A DNA stretch of 64,000 nt from Streptomyces sp. CB01580 (GTDB taxonomy: Bacteria; Actinomycetota; Actinomycetes; Streptomycetales; Streptomycetaceae): assembly GCF_001905795.1 (NCBI RefSeq), contig NZ_LIXJ01000020.1, forward strand, positions 62,001 through 126,000, read 5' to 3'. Under the pieces are notes generated by a model that was given only the letters and a program-made list of their open reading frames with translations, was not told where the DNA came from and made no database searches. A program made the position numbers and the translations under genes. Below are positions 1-7,757 of this stretch, in pieces (within the stretch, counting starts at the first letter, position 1; every line of letters begins with the position of its first letter).

Positions 1-553
1 CCAGGCCGAACGGCGCCGACCGCATCACGGTGCCGCACCCCTTGGACCCGGTGTTCACGGGGCCCGGCCCACCGAGCCGGGCGACCGGCTCCGGCACATG
101 ACCGGTGGCGAGACCGGTCAGGCAGGCGTTGCCGGGTGCCCGGCGCGCGTACAGCCAGGGCTCCAGCCTGAGCCGCCCGGTCCGCACCGGGTCGTCGCCG
201 CCCCGAGTCGGCGGGGCGGGGTGGTTCTGGGTGTCCAGCCAGCGCAGATAGGCGTTCCGCAGGATCGCGGTCTCGGCGCCGCCGATGCCCTTCGCCGCCG
301 CCCGGGAGTGGGCCCTGATCAGCCCCTCGGCCGTGAACAGAGTCATCTGGGTGTCGTCCGTGACCCGGCCGACGACGCCTTCCTCGTCCGCGAGGAGCCC
401 CCGCACGCCGTGCTCACCATGCGCACGCCGGATACCGGCGAGTGAAAGGAACTCCACCGGATTCCCCAGGGCGTCCCCTATCGCCCCGCCCAACAGACAG
501 CCCCGCACCCGCGCCCTGCGGCCTGTGCGGTCCTCCCATGACGCGCCGTTCAC
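1..553 (-). CDS. ADP-ribosylglycohydrolase family protein (3' end cut by window edge)
   Basis: Reading the minus strand from a GTG at 551-553 gives a protein with the hallmarks of the ADP-ribosylglycohydrolase (DraG) family: an N-terminal RGCLLGGAIGDALG segment, the metal-binding VTDDTQMTLF motif, and a KGCGTVMRSAPFG segment near the truncated end. These enzymes remove ADP-ribose from protein or nucleotide substrates with a di-magnesium centre formed by the DDT and later acidic residues. About 184 codons are visible; the C-terminal half, with the second metal-binding motif, lies outside the window. The GTG is preceded by a purine-rich GAGAGGA about nine bases upstream. It is divergent from the small membrane protein at 648. 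The physiological substrate cannot be told from sequence. Confidence 0.85.
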   Translation of the reverse strand, partial: MNGASWEDRTGRRARVRGCLLGGAIGDALGNPVEFLSLAGIRRAHGEHGVRGLLADEEGVVGRVTDDTQMTLFTAEGLIRAHSRAAAKGIGGAETAILRNAYLRWLDTQNHPAPPTRGGDDPVRTGRLRLEPWLYARRAPGNACLTGLATGHVPEPVARLGGPGPVNTGSKGCGTVMRSAPFGL

Positions 554-647
554 GCACGATCCTCTCGACTCGCTGCCGACCCGGATCGGTGTCGACATGT
601 CCCCAAAACGCCGTCGCGGGTCCATCCTGGTAGGAGAGGCGATCGCC

Positions 648-926
648 ATGCGTACCGGTAACGAACCGTCGACCGCCCGTAGTCCTCTGCGACTGCGGCT
701 GTGCCTGAGTCTATGGGGGCTGGCCTGGGCCGTCTTCGGCCTGACCGCCTTCACGCTGGCCGACCGCCCGGGCTGGGCCGCCGCCTGCGGTCTGCTGCTC
801 CTGCTGGTCCTCGCGGACATCGTGGTGATCGTCCACCACATCCACCAGGGCCCGCACTACCAGCCGGGCCGCGACATCCCTCCGTACGAACCCGACCACG
901 GCGGACGCGGACGGTACGGTCACTGA
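648..926 (+). CDS. small two-helix membrane protein (DUF6343-like)
   Basis: A 92-residue protein starting at an ATG preceded by a good GGAGAGG ribosome site. Residues about 24-41 and 48-68 are two hydrophobic helices separated by a short ADRPGW loop. The tail is polar and rich in His, Pro and Tyr (HHIHQGPHYQPGRDIPPYEP). The size, two-helix layout and tail fit what I remember of the Streptomyces DUF6343 family, which has no assigned function. A longer reading frame runs upstream to 285, but it overlaps the divergent ADP-ribosylglycohydrolase and has no ribosome site, so the start at 648 is preferred. It is probably a cell-membrane protein; nothing indicates a partner. Confidence 0.8.
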   Translation: MRTGNEPSTARSPLRLRLCLSLWGLAWAVFGLTAFTLADRPGWAAACGLLLLLVLADIVVIVHHIHQGPHYQPGRDIPPYEPDHGGRGRYGH

Positions 927-1037
927 GCCGGCGGCCCCACGACAGGCGGACGCCCTCGCCCGTCGTGTGCCCCTCCCGGACCGTCGGCCCGCGCCGGGAG
1001 GCGGGTCCTCCCCGGAGGGTCGACCGCCCCCGGGACG

Positions 1038-1406
1038 TCAGTTCCCGGTACGGAAGCGGGCCGCCTCCAGATACTCCGGCCTGGGATCCAGCGCGGCGGC
1101 CAGCCGGAAGTGACGGCCGGACCGCTCGGAGCGGCCGGACCGCTCGAAGGTGCGGGCGAGCGCGAAGTGCGCGAAGGCGTTGTCCGGTTCACGCTCCAGC
1201 ACGAGCTCGAATTCGAGCTCGGCGGCGCGCAGTTGGGCTGCGGCGAAGAACGCGCGGGCACGCAGCAGACGGGCCGCCGTGTTCTCCGGATGAGCCGCGA
1301 TCACCGAGTCCAGGAGCTTGATCGCGCCCCGGGGGTCACGAGCCGCCAGCAGGTGCTCGGCCGCGCGGAAGTCGATCACGTCGGTCTCCGGAGTCCTCTC
1401 GGGCAC
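1038..1406 (-). CDS. small tetratricopeptide-repeat protein
   Basis: A 122-residue soluble protein starting at GTG 1404-1406, six bases after a GGGAGGG ribosome site. The centre holds two to three TPR-like helical pairs (AAEHLLAARDPRGAIKLLDS, AHPENTAARLLRARAFFAAAQ and EREPDNAFAHFALARTFERSG), with the small-residue, Tyr/Phe and Pro spacing typical of the repeat. TPR proteins are protein-protein adaptors, and no catalytic residues are visible. The gene lies 125 bp downstream of coaE on the same strand and may be read through from it. The longer frame starting at 1571 overlaps the end of coaE and is rejected because the GTG has the only clear ribosome site. Confidence 0.85.
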   Translation of the reverse strand: MPERTPETDVIDFRAAEHLLAARDPRGAIKLLDSVIAAHPENTAARLLRARAFFAAAQLRAAELEFELVLEREPDNAFAHFALARTFERSGRSERSGRHFRLAAALDPRPEYLEAARFRTGN

Positions 1407-1531
1407 GATCGGGCCCTCCCTTCGTCTCCCCGTTCTCAACACCCGGCCGGGGCCCGCTGTTCCGGTACGGCGTACGCCGGGCACGGGCCGCCGGCCCCGG
1501 TCCTCGTCCCGGCCCGGCGACCGCGGTCGCC

Positions 1532-2137
1532 TCAGCCCTTGGCCGCGGCCCGCCGGGTCAGCTCCGCCCACACCGCGCGGACCTGCGGCTCCAGTTCCTC
1601 CAACGGCCCGTCGTTGTCGATGACCAGGTCGGCGACGGCACGCCGCTGCTCCCGGGTGGCCTGCGCGGACATCCGGGCGCGGGCCTCGGACTCCGTCATG
1701 CCGCGCAGCCGTACGAGCCGGTCGAGCTGGGTCCGCGGACCGGCGTCCACGACGACCACCACGTCGTAGAGCGGGGCGAGCCCGTTCTCGGTGAGGAGGG
1801 GGACGTCGTGCACGACGATCGCGTCGGGTCCCGCCGCCCGCTCCAGTTCGGCGGAACGGGTGCCGACCAGCGGGTGGACGATCGCGTTGAGCGTGGCGAG
1901 CCGGTCGGCCTCGGAGAACACGATCGAGCCGAGCTTCGGACGGTCCAGGGCGCCCCCGGCGGTCAGCACGTCCGTGCCGAACGCGTCGACGACGGCCGCG
2001 AGACCGGGCGTCCCCGGCTCGACGACCTCGCGCGCGATCCGGTCCGCGTCGATCAGTACCGCCCCGTAGCCGACGAGCAGCCGCGACACTTCACTCTTGC
2101 CGGCGCCGATACCACCGGTCAGGCCCACTTTCAGCAT
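1532..2137 (-). CDS. coaE: dephospho-CoA kinase
   Basis: A 201-residue cytosolic enzyme for the last step of coenzyme A synthesis: ATP-dependent phosphorylation of the ribose 3'-hydroxyl of dephospho-CoA. The P-loop GLTGGIGAGKS is at residues 5-15. It is followed by the conserved DADRIAREVVEPGTPGL segment, an HPLVGTRSAE segment of the substrate lid, and DVPLLTENG. The length matches single-domain bacterial CoaE; some actinobacterial CoaE proteins carry an extra C-terminal domain, which is absent here. The ATG at 2135-2137 puts the P-loop at the usual distance from the N-terminus; an upstream in-frame ATG at 2171-2173 would add a sequence that lies inside a repeat-like element and is rejected. 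Confidence 0.96.
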   Translation of the reverse strand: MLKVGLTGGIGAGKSEVSRLLVGYGAVLIDADRIAREVVEPGTPGLAAVVDAFGTDVLTAGGALDRPKLGSIVFSEADRLATLNAIVHPLVGTRSAELERAAGPDAIVVHDVPLLTENGLAPLYDVVVVVDAGPRTQLDRLVRLRGMTESEARARMSAQATREQRRAVADLVIDNDGPLEELEPQVRAVWAELTRRAAAKG

Positions 2138-2146
2138 GCCGGGCAG

Positions 2147-2315
2147 CCTAGTGCTGCGACCGGAAATGTTCACCGGCTCGCGACGCCCGGCACGGCACCT
2201 CGCCGCGTTGTCGCATCACCCGAGTACGTCCCTACGAGGGCGATCCTCCGCCTTGCGACGCACCGCACCGGACGCCGCGAGCTTCCCGGCATACCCTTCC
2301 GGCCACAGCACCAGG
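2147..2315. mobile_element. MITE-like inverted-repeat element, about 169 bp, upstream of coaE
   Basis: The outer ends are imperfect inverted repeats: CCTAGTGCTGCGACCGGAA at the left and, on the other strand, CCTGGTGCTGTGGCCGGAA at the right (16 of 19 identical). A second inner pair, GCTCGCGACGCCCGG with a partner ending in GCCGCGAGC (13 of 15), continues the symmetry, so the segment can fold as one long hairpin. It contains no gene and fills most of the gap between coaE and the PAC2 gene. I recall the left end as recurrent in Streptomyces intergenic DNA, but this is unverified. No clear target-site duplication is seen. Confidence 0.55.
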
Positions 2316-2357
2316 GCCGTGACCGGCGCCCCCATGGAGGCGGCCCGGGACGAACGG

Positions 2358-3296
2358 TCAGGCATCCCCTTCACGCTCCGCGAGGAAGCGCTCGAATTCG
2401 CGGCCGATCTCGTCGGCGGACGGCAGCTCGACCGGCTCGGCGACCAGATTGCCCCGGGTCTCGGCACCCGCGACCGCGTCGTACTGGTGCTCAAGGCCCT
2501 CGACGAGCGAGACGAGCTCCTCGTCCCCCTGACCGATCTGCCGCTCGATCTCGGTCTGGGTGCGGTGCGCCTCGGTGCGCAGCGCATGGGCGACGGACGG
2601 CAGGACCAGCCCGGTCGCGGCCGTGATCGACTCCAGGGCGGTGAGCGCCGCGTCCGGGTAGGCGGAGCGGGCGACGTAGTGCGGCACATGCGCCGCGACG
2701 CCGAGGACGTCGTGCCCGGCCTCCATCAGCCGGTACTCCACCAGGGATTCGGCCGAACCAGGGACCTGCGCCTCGTCGAACGGGCTGCGGTGGCCGGGCA
2801 TCAGGTCCGTGCGGTTCCCGTGCGGAGTGATGCCGACGGGGCGGGTGTGCGGGACGCCCATCGGAATGCCGTGGAAATTGACCGCGAGACGGACGCCGAG
2901 GCGCTCGACGATCTGCTCGACGGCGGCGGCAAAGCGCTCCCACTCCGCATCCGGCTCGGGCCCGGAGAGGAGCAGGAACGGCGCGCCGGTGGCGTCCTGC
3001 ACGACGCGGACCTCCAGCACCGGGGCCTCGTAACCCGCCCATCGGTCGCGCCGGAAGGTCAGCAGCGGCCGACGCGCGCGGTAGTCGACCAGCCGGTCGT
3101 GGTCGAAGCGGGCGACGACCTGGTGCGGCAGCGTTTCGAGCAGGCCGTCGACGATCTGCTCGCCGGTCTCACCCGCGTCGATGTACCCGTCGAAGTGGTA
3201 GAGCATGACCAGACCGGCCGATTCCTGGGCGAGCGCCATGTCGACGACGGCCAGCCCCTTCGGCTCCCATTCGTACAAACTCTGCGGATCAGGCAC
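2358..3296 (-). CDS. PAC2 family protein
   Basis: A 312-residue soluble protein with a GTG start (3294-3296) behind a strong GAGGAGGAG ribosome site. It has the PAC2 fold signature: an N-terminal strand block with MLYHFDGYIDAGETGEQIVDGLLE, the FRRDRW segment, then VNFHGIPMGVPHTRPVGITPHGN and a long acidic C-terminal helix. PAC2 proteins are related to eukaryotic proteasome-assembly chaperones. Actinobacteria carry several paralogues whose role is not settled; a link to proteasome or pup-ligase assembly is inference only. It is separated from coaE by the 169-bp repeat element and is probably transcribed on its own. Confidence 0.9.
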   Translation of the reverse strand: MPDPQSLYEWEPKGLAVVDMALAQESAGLVMLYHFDGYIDAGETGEQIVDGLLETLPHQVVARFDHDRLVDYRARRPLLTFRRDRWAGYEAPVLEVRVVQDATGAPFLLLSGPEPDAEWERFAAAVEQIVERLGVRLAVNFHGIPMGVPHTRPVGITPHGNRTDLMPGHRSPFDEAQVPGSAESLVEYRLMEAGHDVLGVAAHVPHYVARSAYPDAALTALESITAATGLVLPSVAHALRTEAHRTQTEIERQIGQGDEELVSLVEGLEHQYDAVAGAETRGNLVAEPVELPSADEIGREFERFLAEREGDA

Positions 3297-3772
3297 GGTT
3301 ACCGCTCCTCCTCGTGTTCCTGAACAAGAACATCCGACGGGACATGAGCATTCCCGGACCGCGGCCCCTGGGACGACGGTTCACGGACCGTTCACTCCAG
3401 AACCCGTGCGAGAACGCGAGCGCCCTCGGCGCCATCGCTCTCCCCGCCGGAGAGGCACACGCCGCCGGCCCCGCACGATTCCACCAGGACTCCCACGCCG
3501 CCGCACGATCAGGGAGCGACAGCCGGGGCGTTGGCGCTCACGTCACTGAACTCGCCTGTGCACCGGACGAGTTCACACCGCACCACAGCACCGGCCACCG
3601 CCGCGGACCCTGGTCCATACCTTGACACTCCCCCACCACGTCCCTACCGTCACTGAGCGAAAGTTCAGGGACCCGCCCCATGTTCATGTACGAGAACGGC
3701 ATGAAGCACTCATGTCCGAGAACGACGTGAGGCGAGCACGCCCCGGACTCCTCCGACGGGAAGGCACCCCAC
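3297..3772. promoter_or_regulatory. divergent intergenic region before the beta-helix gene, with an inverted repeat
   Basis: This 476-bp gap lies between the divergent PAC2 and beta-helix genes. Near the latter it carries an inverted repeat, TTCATG and CATGAA separated by eleven bases (around 3682-3704), about 70 bp before the start codon, a position suited to an operator. A 103-codon open frame (3314-3625) has no ribosome site and no recognisable protein character and is not called. I see no other feature. Confidence 0.35.
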
Positions 3773-4756
3773 ATGCGCACCCGCGTCCTGCTCCCCGCCC
3801 TGCTGGCCTCCGCACTCGCCGCCGGCGCCCCCTCCCTCGCCCCCGCCGCCGCGGCCACCGCCGACGTGGACACGGTCACCACGGCCGAGGTCGTCGACGT
3901 GAGCACCGCCGCCCAGCTCAAGTCCGCTCTCGCCGCCGCCACCCCCGGCGACACGATCCACCTCGCCGACGGCACGTACAAGGGGAACTTCAAGGCGACG
4001 GTCCCCGCCGCCGCCTCCGCCCGGATCACCCTCACCGGCTCCGCCAAGGCGGTCCTCACGGCCGGCGGTGGCTACGGGCTGCACCTCAACGGCGCCTCCT
4101 ACTGGACCGTCCGGGGCATCACCGTCACCGGCGGTCAGAAGGGCATCATGGCCGACGCCGCCACGGACGTCGTGATCGACTCCGTGACCGTGCACGATCT
4201 GGACATGGAAGGCGTCCACTTCCGCAGGTCCAGCAGGAACGGCGTCATCAAGAACTCGCGGATCCACGACACCGGGCAGGACGGCAGCGGCATGGGCGAG
4301 GGGGTGTACGTCGGCACGGCGGGGGATCTCTCCGACCGGAGCGACGGGGTCCAGATCCTGAACAACACGATCGGGCCCGGAGTAGGGGGCGAGAACATCG
4401 ACATCAAGGAGGGCACCACCGGGGCGAGGGTCATCGGCAACACCTTCGACGGCAGCGGCCTGACCGGCGTCAACTACGACGACTCCTGGGTGGATGTGAA
4501 GGGCAACGACGTCCTGGTCCAGGGCAACCAGGGCTCGCGTACGACGAACAACGGCTATGAGACCCACACCCAGCAGAAGGGCTGGGGCTGCGGCACCGTG
4601 TTCCGCGACAACGCCTCGGAGCTGTCCGGCTCCACGGGCGACGAGCGGATCGCGATCAACGTCACCAACTACGGCGCGAGCTGCCCGACCACGGTCTACA
4701 GCAGCAACACGGTGACCGGGGGCAAGGGGCTCACCAACATCACCGTCACACCGTAG
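3773..4756 (+). CDS. secreted right-handed beta-helix protein, pectate-lyase-like
   Basis: A 327-residue protein with an N-terminal signal peptide (MRTRVLLPALL, hydrophobic core, probable cleavage after about residue 27). The mature part begins with VDVSTAAQLKSALAAATPGDTIHLADGTYKG, the entry turn of a parallel beta-helix. It continues with regular coils rich in Asn ladders (VRGITVTGGQKGIMADAATDVVIDSVTVHD, IKNSRIHDTGQ, ILNNTIGP). Such folds are typical of polysaccharide lyases and related carbohydrate-active proteins, and Streptomyces homologues are often named pectate lyase. I cannot identify a confident catalytic triad, so the substrate is inferred only. Two cysteines near the C-terminus could form a disulfide. 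Ribosome site GGGAAGG; a strong terminator follows the stop. Confidence 0.8.
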   Translation: MRTRVLLPALLASALAAGAPSLAPAAAATADVDTVTTAEVVDVSTAAQLKSALAAATPGDTIHLADGTYKGNFKATVPAAASARITLTGSAKAVLTAGGGYGLHLNGASYWTVRGITVTGGQKGIMADAATDVVIDSVTVHDLDMEGVHFRRSSRNGVIKNSRIHDTGQDGSGMGEGVYVGTAGDLSDRSDGVQILNNTIGPGVGGENIDIKEGTTGARVIGNTFDGSGLTGVNYDDSWVDVKGNDVLVQGNQGSRTTNNGYETHTQQKGWGCGTVFRDNASELSGSTGDERIAINVTNYGASCPTTVYSSNTVTGGKGLTNITVTP

Positions 4757-4790
4757 GAGCGCCCCGCACACAACCGCCCCGCGCACACGC

Positions 4791-4824
4791 GTGAGGCCCG
4801 TTCCCCGAAGGGAACGGGCCTCAC
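4791..4824. terminator. bidirectional hairpin terminator between the beta-helix gene and rpsA
   Basis: A perfect 15-bp inverted repeat (GTGAGGCCCGTTCCC and its complement) around a CGAA tetraloop. It sits 35 bp after the beta-helix stop and 50 bp after the rpsA stop on the other strand, so it can serve both convergent genes. There is no long T-tract, which is usual in Streptomyces. Confidence 0.85.
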
Positions 4825-4874
4825 CGTCAGCTGCTCCGGTCATTCACCGACCGGAGGGGCCAGGGGGCAGAGCG

Positions 4875-6383
4875 TCAGCTCTGGCCGCCCGCCAGCTTCT
4901 CGCGCAGAGCGGCCAGGGCCTCGTCCGACGCCAGGGCGCCGGAGTTGTCCGCCGACTCCGAGGAGTACGAGCCACCGCTGCCGCCGGAGGCGGCCGGGGC
5001 ACCACCGGCCGGGGCGGCAGCGCCCTCGGCAGCGGCGGCCTCGTCGGCCTCGCGGGACTTGATGACCTGGGCCTGGTGCTGCTCGAAGCGCTGCTGCGCC
5101 TCGGCGTACTGCGTCTCCCACGCCTCGCGCTGAGCCTCGTAGCCCTCGAGCCAGTCGTTGGTCTCGGGGTCGAAGCCCTCGGGGTAGATGTAGTTGCCCT
5201 GGTCGTCGTAGGACGCGGCCATGCCGTACAGGGTCGGGTCGAACTCGACCGACGCCGGGTCGGCACCGAAGGACTCGTTGGCCTGCTTCAGCGAGAGGCT
5301 GATGCGGCGGCGCTCCAGGTCGATGTCGATGACCTTGACGAAGATCTCGTCGTTGACCTGGACGACCTGCTCCGGGATCTCCACGTGGCGCTCGGCCAGC
5401 TCGGAGATGTGGACCAGGCCCTCGATGCCCTCGTCGACGCGCACGAACGCACCGAACGGAACGAGCTTGGTGACCTTACCGGGGACGACCTGCCCGATCT
5501 GGTGCGTACGGGCGAACTGCTGCCACGGGTCCTCCTGCGTCGCCTTGAGCGACAGGGAGACGCGCTCGCGGTCCATGTCGACGTCGAGGACCTCGACCGT
5601 GACCTCCTGGCCGACCTCGACGACCTCGGAGGGGTGGTCGATGTGCTTCCAGGACAGCTCGGAGACGTGCACGAGACCGTCGACGCCGCCGAGGTCCACG
5701 AACGCACCGAAGTTGACGATCGAGGAGACGACGCCGGAGCGGACCTGGCCCTTCTGCAGGGTCGTGAGGAACGTCTGGCGGACCTCGCTCTGGGTCTGCT
5801 CCAGCCAGGCACGGCGGGACAGGACCACGTTGTTGCGGTTCTTGTCCAGCTCGATGATCTTGGCCTCGAGCTCCTTGCCCACGTAGGGCTGGAGGTCACG
5901 GACGCGGCGCATCTCGACGAGGGAGGCCGGCAGGAAGCCGCGGAGGCCGATGTCGAGGATGAGACCACCCTTGACGACCTCGATGACGGTACCGGTGACG
6001 ATCCCGTCCTCTTCCTTGATCTTCTCGATCGTGCCCCAGGCACGCTCGTACTGAGCGCGCTTCTTGGACAGGATGAGGCGACCTTCCTTGTCCTCCTTCT
6101 GGAGAACCAGGGCCTCGATCTCGTCGCCGACCTTGACGACCTCGTTGGGGTCGACGTCGTGCTTGATCGAGAGCTCGCGGGAGGGGATGACGCCTTCGGT
6201 CTTGTAACCGATGTCGAGCAGGACCTCGTCCCGGTCGACCTTCACGATGACGCCGTCGACGATGTCGCCGTCGTTGAAGTACTTGATCGTCTCGTCGATC
6301 GCGGCGAGGAAGGCTTCCTCGTTACCGATGTCGTTGACCGCTACCTGCGGGGTGGTGGCGGTGGTCTCGGTGCTGCTCGTCAT
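4875..6383 (-). CDS. rpsA: 30S ribosomal protein S1
   Basis: A 502-residue protein with four consecutive S1 (OB-fold) RNA-binding repeats at roughly residues 40-110, 128-195, 215-285 and 300-370. Diagnostic cores include GVIVKVDRDEVLLDIGYKTEG, GVVSSIVNFGAFVDLGG and GKVTKLVPFGAFVRVDEG, each followed by a GLVHISEL-type turn. It binds mRNA at the ribosome platform and helps unwinding and start-site selection. The C-terminal 130 residues are Gln/Ala/Gly-rich and acidic, as in actinobacterial S1, which has four rather than six repeats. Codon use is strongly biased, consistent with high expression. It has a strong promoter (6582-6610) and a 5' leader of roughly 190 bases. Confidence 0.97.
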   Translation of the reverse strand: MTSSTETTATTPQVAVNDIGNEEAFLAAIDETIKYFNDGDIVDGVIVKVDRDEVLLDIGYKTEGVIPSRELSIKHDVDPNEVVKVGDEIEALVLQKEDKEGRLILSKKRAQYERAWGTIEKIKEEDGIVTGTVIEVVKGGLILDIGLRGFLPASLVEMRRVRDLQPYVGKELEAKIIELDKNRNNVVLSRRAWLEQTQSEVRQTFLTTLQKGQVRSGVVSSIVNFGAFVDLGGVDGLVHVSELSWKHIDHPSEVVEVGQEVTVEVLDVDMDRERVSLSLKATQEDPWQQFARTHQIGQVVPGKVTKLVPFGAFVRVDEGIEGLVHISELAERHVEIPEQVVQVNDEIFVKVIDIDLERRRISLSLKQANESFGADPASVEFDPTLYGMAASYDDQGNYIYPEGFDPETNDWLEGYEAQREAWETQYAEAQQRFEQHQAQVIKSREADEAAAAEGAAAPAGGAPAASGGSGGSYSSESADNSGALASDEALAALREKLAGGQS

Positions 6384-6783
6384 GTGGGAAAGGGCTCCGG
6401 TACGGACGGTGAGTCGTAGGTACTGCTACGCCGGGAGCCCGTATCGCCTCTGCAGAAGCCGGACAGCCCGGGAAGCACCGAACCCGCCGTACGGGAGGCG
6501 CCTCGTGAACCGAGGGGACATACAACAGATGCGAGCGCGACCTGCTAGGTCTGAGGCGCGCAGGCTCGCAGCGCAACTTGTAGCATACGGGGGCAGCCGG
6601 GCACGGTCAATGCACGAAGGCGCACACCCGCGACGCATCAGCCCAATTCCGGCACATTTCGTGTTCCACGAGGCCGCGTCGGCCGCAGGACGCGTCCCTT
6701 TCGGCACGGAGCCCCGCTGTCGGACGGCCCCGGCGTGCCTGTCGCGTACGACGGGGTGAAGGCAAACTACAACGACGGACACG
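6384..6783. other. intergenic region between rpsA and the methyltransferase gene
   Basis: 400 bp between divergent genes. It holds the rpsA promoter and a long rpsA leader (6384 to about 6575), which could host translational autoregulation, though I see no defined structure. On the plus side no clear promoter for the methyltransferase is visible. Short ORFs here lack ribosome sites. Confidence 0.5.
6582..6610 (-). promoter_or_regulatory. predicted sigma-70 type promoter of rpsA
   Basis: On the minus strand TTGACC (-35, 6605-6610) and TATGCT (-10, 6582-6587) are separated by exactly 17 bases. This is close to the consensus recognised by the principal sigma factor HrdB and is the best promoter match I saw in the window. 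The predicted transcription start is near 6575. Confidence 0.75.
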
Positions 6784-7596
6784 ATGAGCCAAGAGATGCA
6801 CCTGCCCGAGCCGGAGGCGACCCGCCGCGCGGCCTCGGAGACCGAGAGCAGCCGGGCCAGCCGCGGCTGGTGGGACCGGAACGCCGACGAGTACCAGAGC
6901 GACCACGGCGCGTTCCTGGGCGACGACCGCTTCGTCTGGGGTCCCGAGGGGCTCGACGAGGCCGAGGCCGGTCTGCTGGGTCCGGCCGAGTCGCTGAAGG
7001 GCCTCGACGTCCTGGAGATCGGTGCCGGCGCCGCGCAGTGCTCGCGCTGGCTGGCCGCGCAGGGGGCCCGCCCGGTCGCCCTGGACCTGTCGCACCGGCA
7101 GCTGCAGCACGCGCTGCGGATCGGCGGCGGGGTGCCGCTCGTGGAGGCCGACGCCGGGTTGCTGCCGTTCCGCGACGGCGCGTTCGACCTGGCCTGCTCG
7201 GCGTACGGCGCGGTGCCGTTCGTCGCCGACCCCGCGCGCGTGTTCCGCGAGGTGCGCCGGGTACTGCGACCCGGTGGGCGCTGGGTGTTCTCGGTGACGC
7301 ACCCGGTCCGCTGGGCGTTCCCGGACGAGCCGGGGCCCGAGGGCCTGTCGGTCGCGGCCTCCTACTTCGACCGCACGCCCTACGTGGAGCAGGACGAACG
7401 CGGCGAGGCGGTGTACGTCGAGCACCACCGGACGCTGGGCGACCGGGTGCGGGACGTGGTGGCCGGCGGGTTCCGGCTGGTCGACCTCGTCGAACCGGAG
7501 TGGCCCGCCTGGAACCAGCAGGAGTGGGGCGGCTGGTCCCCGCTGCGCGGCCACCTGATCCCGGGCACGGCGATCTTCGTCTGCGAACGGGACTGA
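6784..7596 (+). CDS. class I SAM-dependent methyltransferase
   Basis: A 270-residue cytosolic protein with the Rossmann-type methyltransferase core. Motif I is VLEIGAGAAQ at about residues 76-85, followed by PVALDLSHRQL (motif II), DGAFDLACSAYGAVPFV (motif IV) and EVRRVLRPGGRWVFSVTHPVRW (motif V/VI). The architecture is of the UbiE/Methyltransf_11 type, which acts on small molecules or lipids; the substrate is unknown. The N-terminal WWDRNADEYQSDH segment is shared with a common actinobacterial subgroup. It stands alone between rpsA and hrpB. The ATG at 6784 has only a weak purine-rich stretch upstream, so the start is moderately certain. Confidence 0.9.
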   Translation: MSQEMHLPEPEATRRAASETESSRASRGWWDRNADEYQSDHGAFLGDDRFVWGPEGLDEAEAGLLGPAESLKGLDVLEIGAGAAQCSRWLAAQGARPVALDLSHRQLQHALRIGGGVPLVEADAGLLPFRDGAFDLACSAYGAVPFVADPARVFREVRRVLRPGGRWVFSVTHPVRWAFPDEPGPEGLSVAASYFDRTPYVEQDERGEAVYVEHHRTLGDRVRDVVAGGFRLVDLVEPEWPAWNQQEWGGWSPLRGHLIPGTAIFVCERD

Positions 7597-7757
7597 GCCC
7601 CGGTCCCGACCGCGGCCGCAGCCCTGCCGCGGGGCGCCCGTTCCAGCCCCGGACCCCGGCCCGCCGATACGGAGGCCGGGGCCGGTTCGTGGCCGTCGAC
7701 CCGGCCCCGTACGAGACCGATTGCGGGCACCGCGCGGCCTCGTACCAGACTGGGGGC

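Noticed and set aside
3314..3625. A 103-codon open frame upstream of the beta-helix gene
   Set aside because: No ribosome-binding site, no recognisable composition bias or domain, and it lies in a promoter region.
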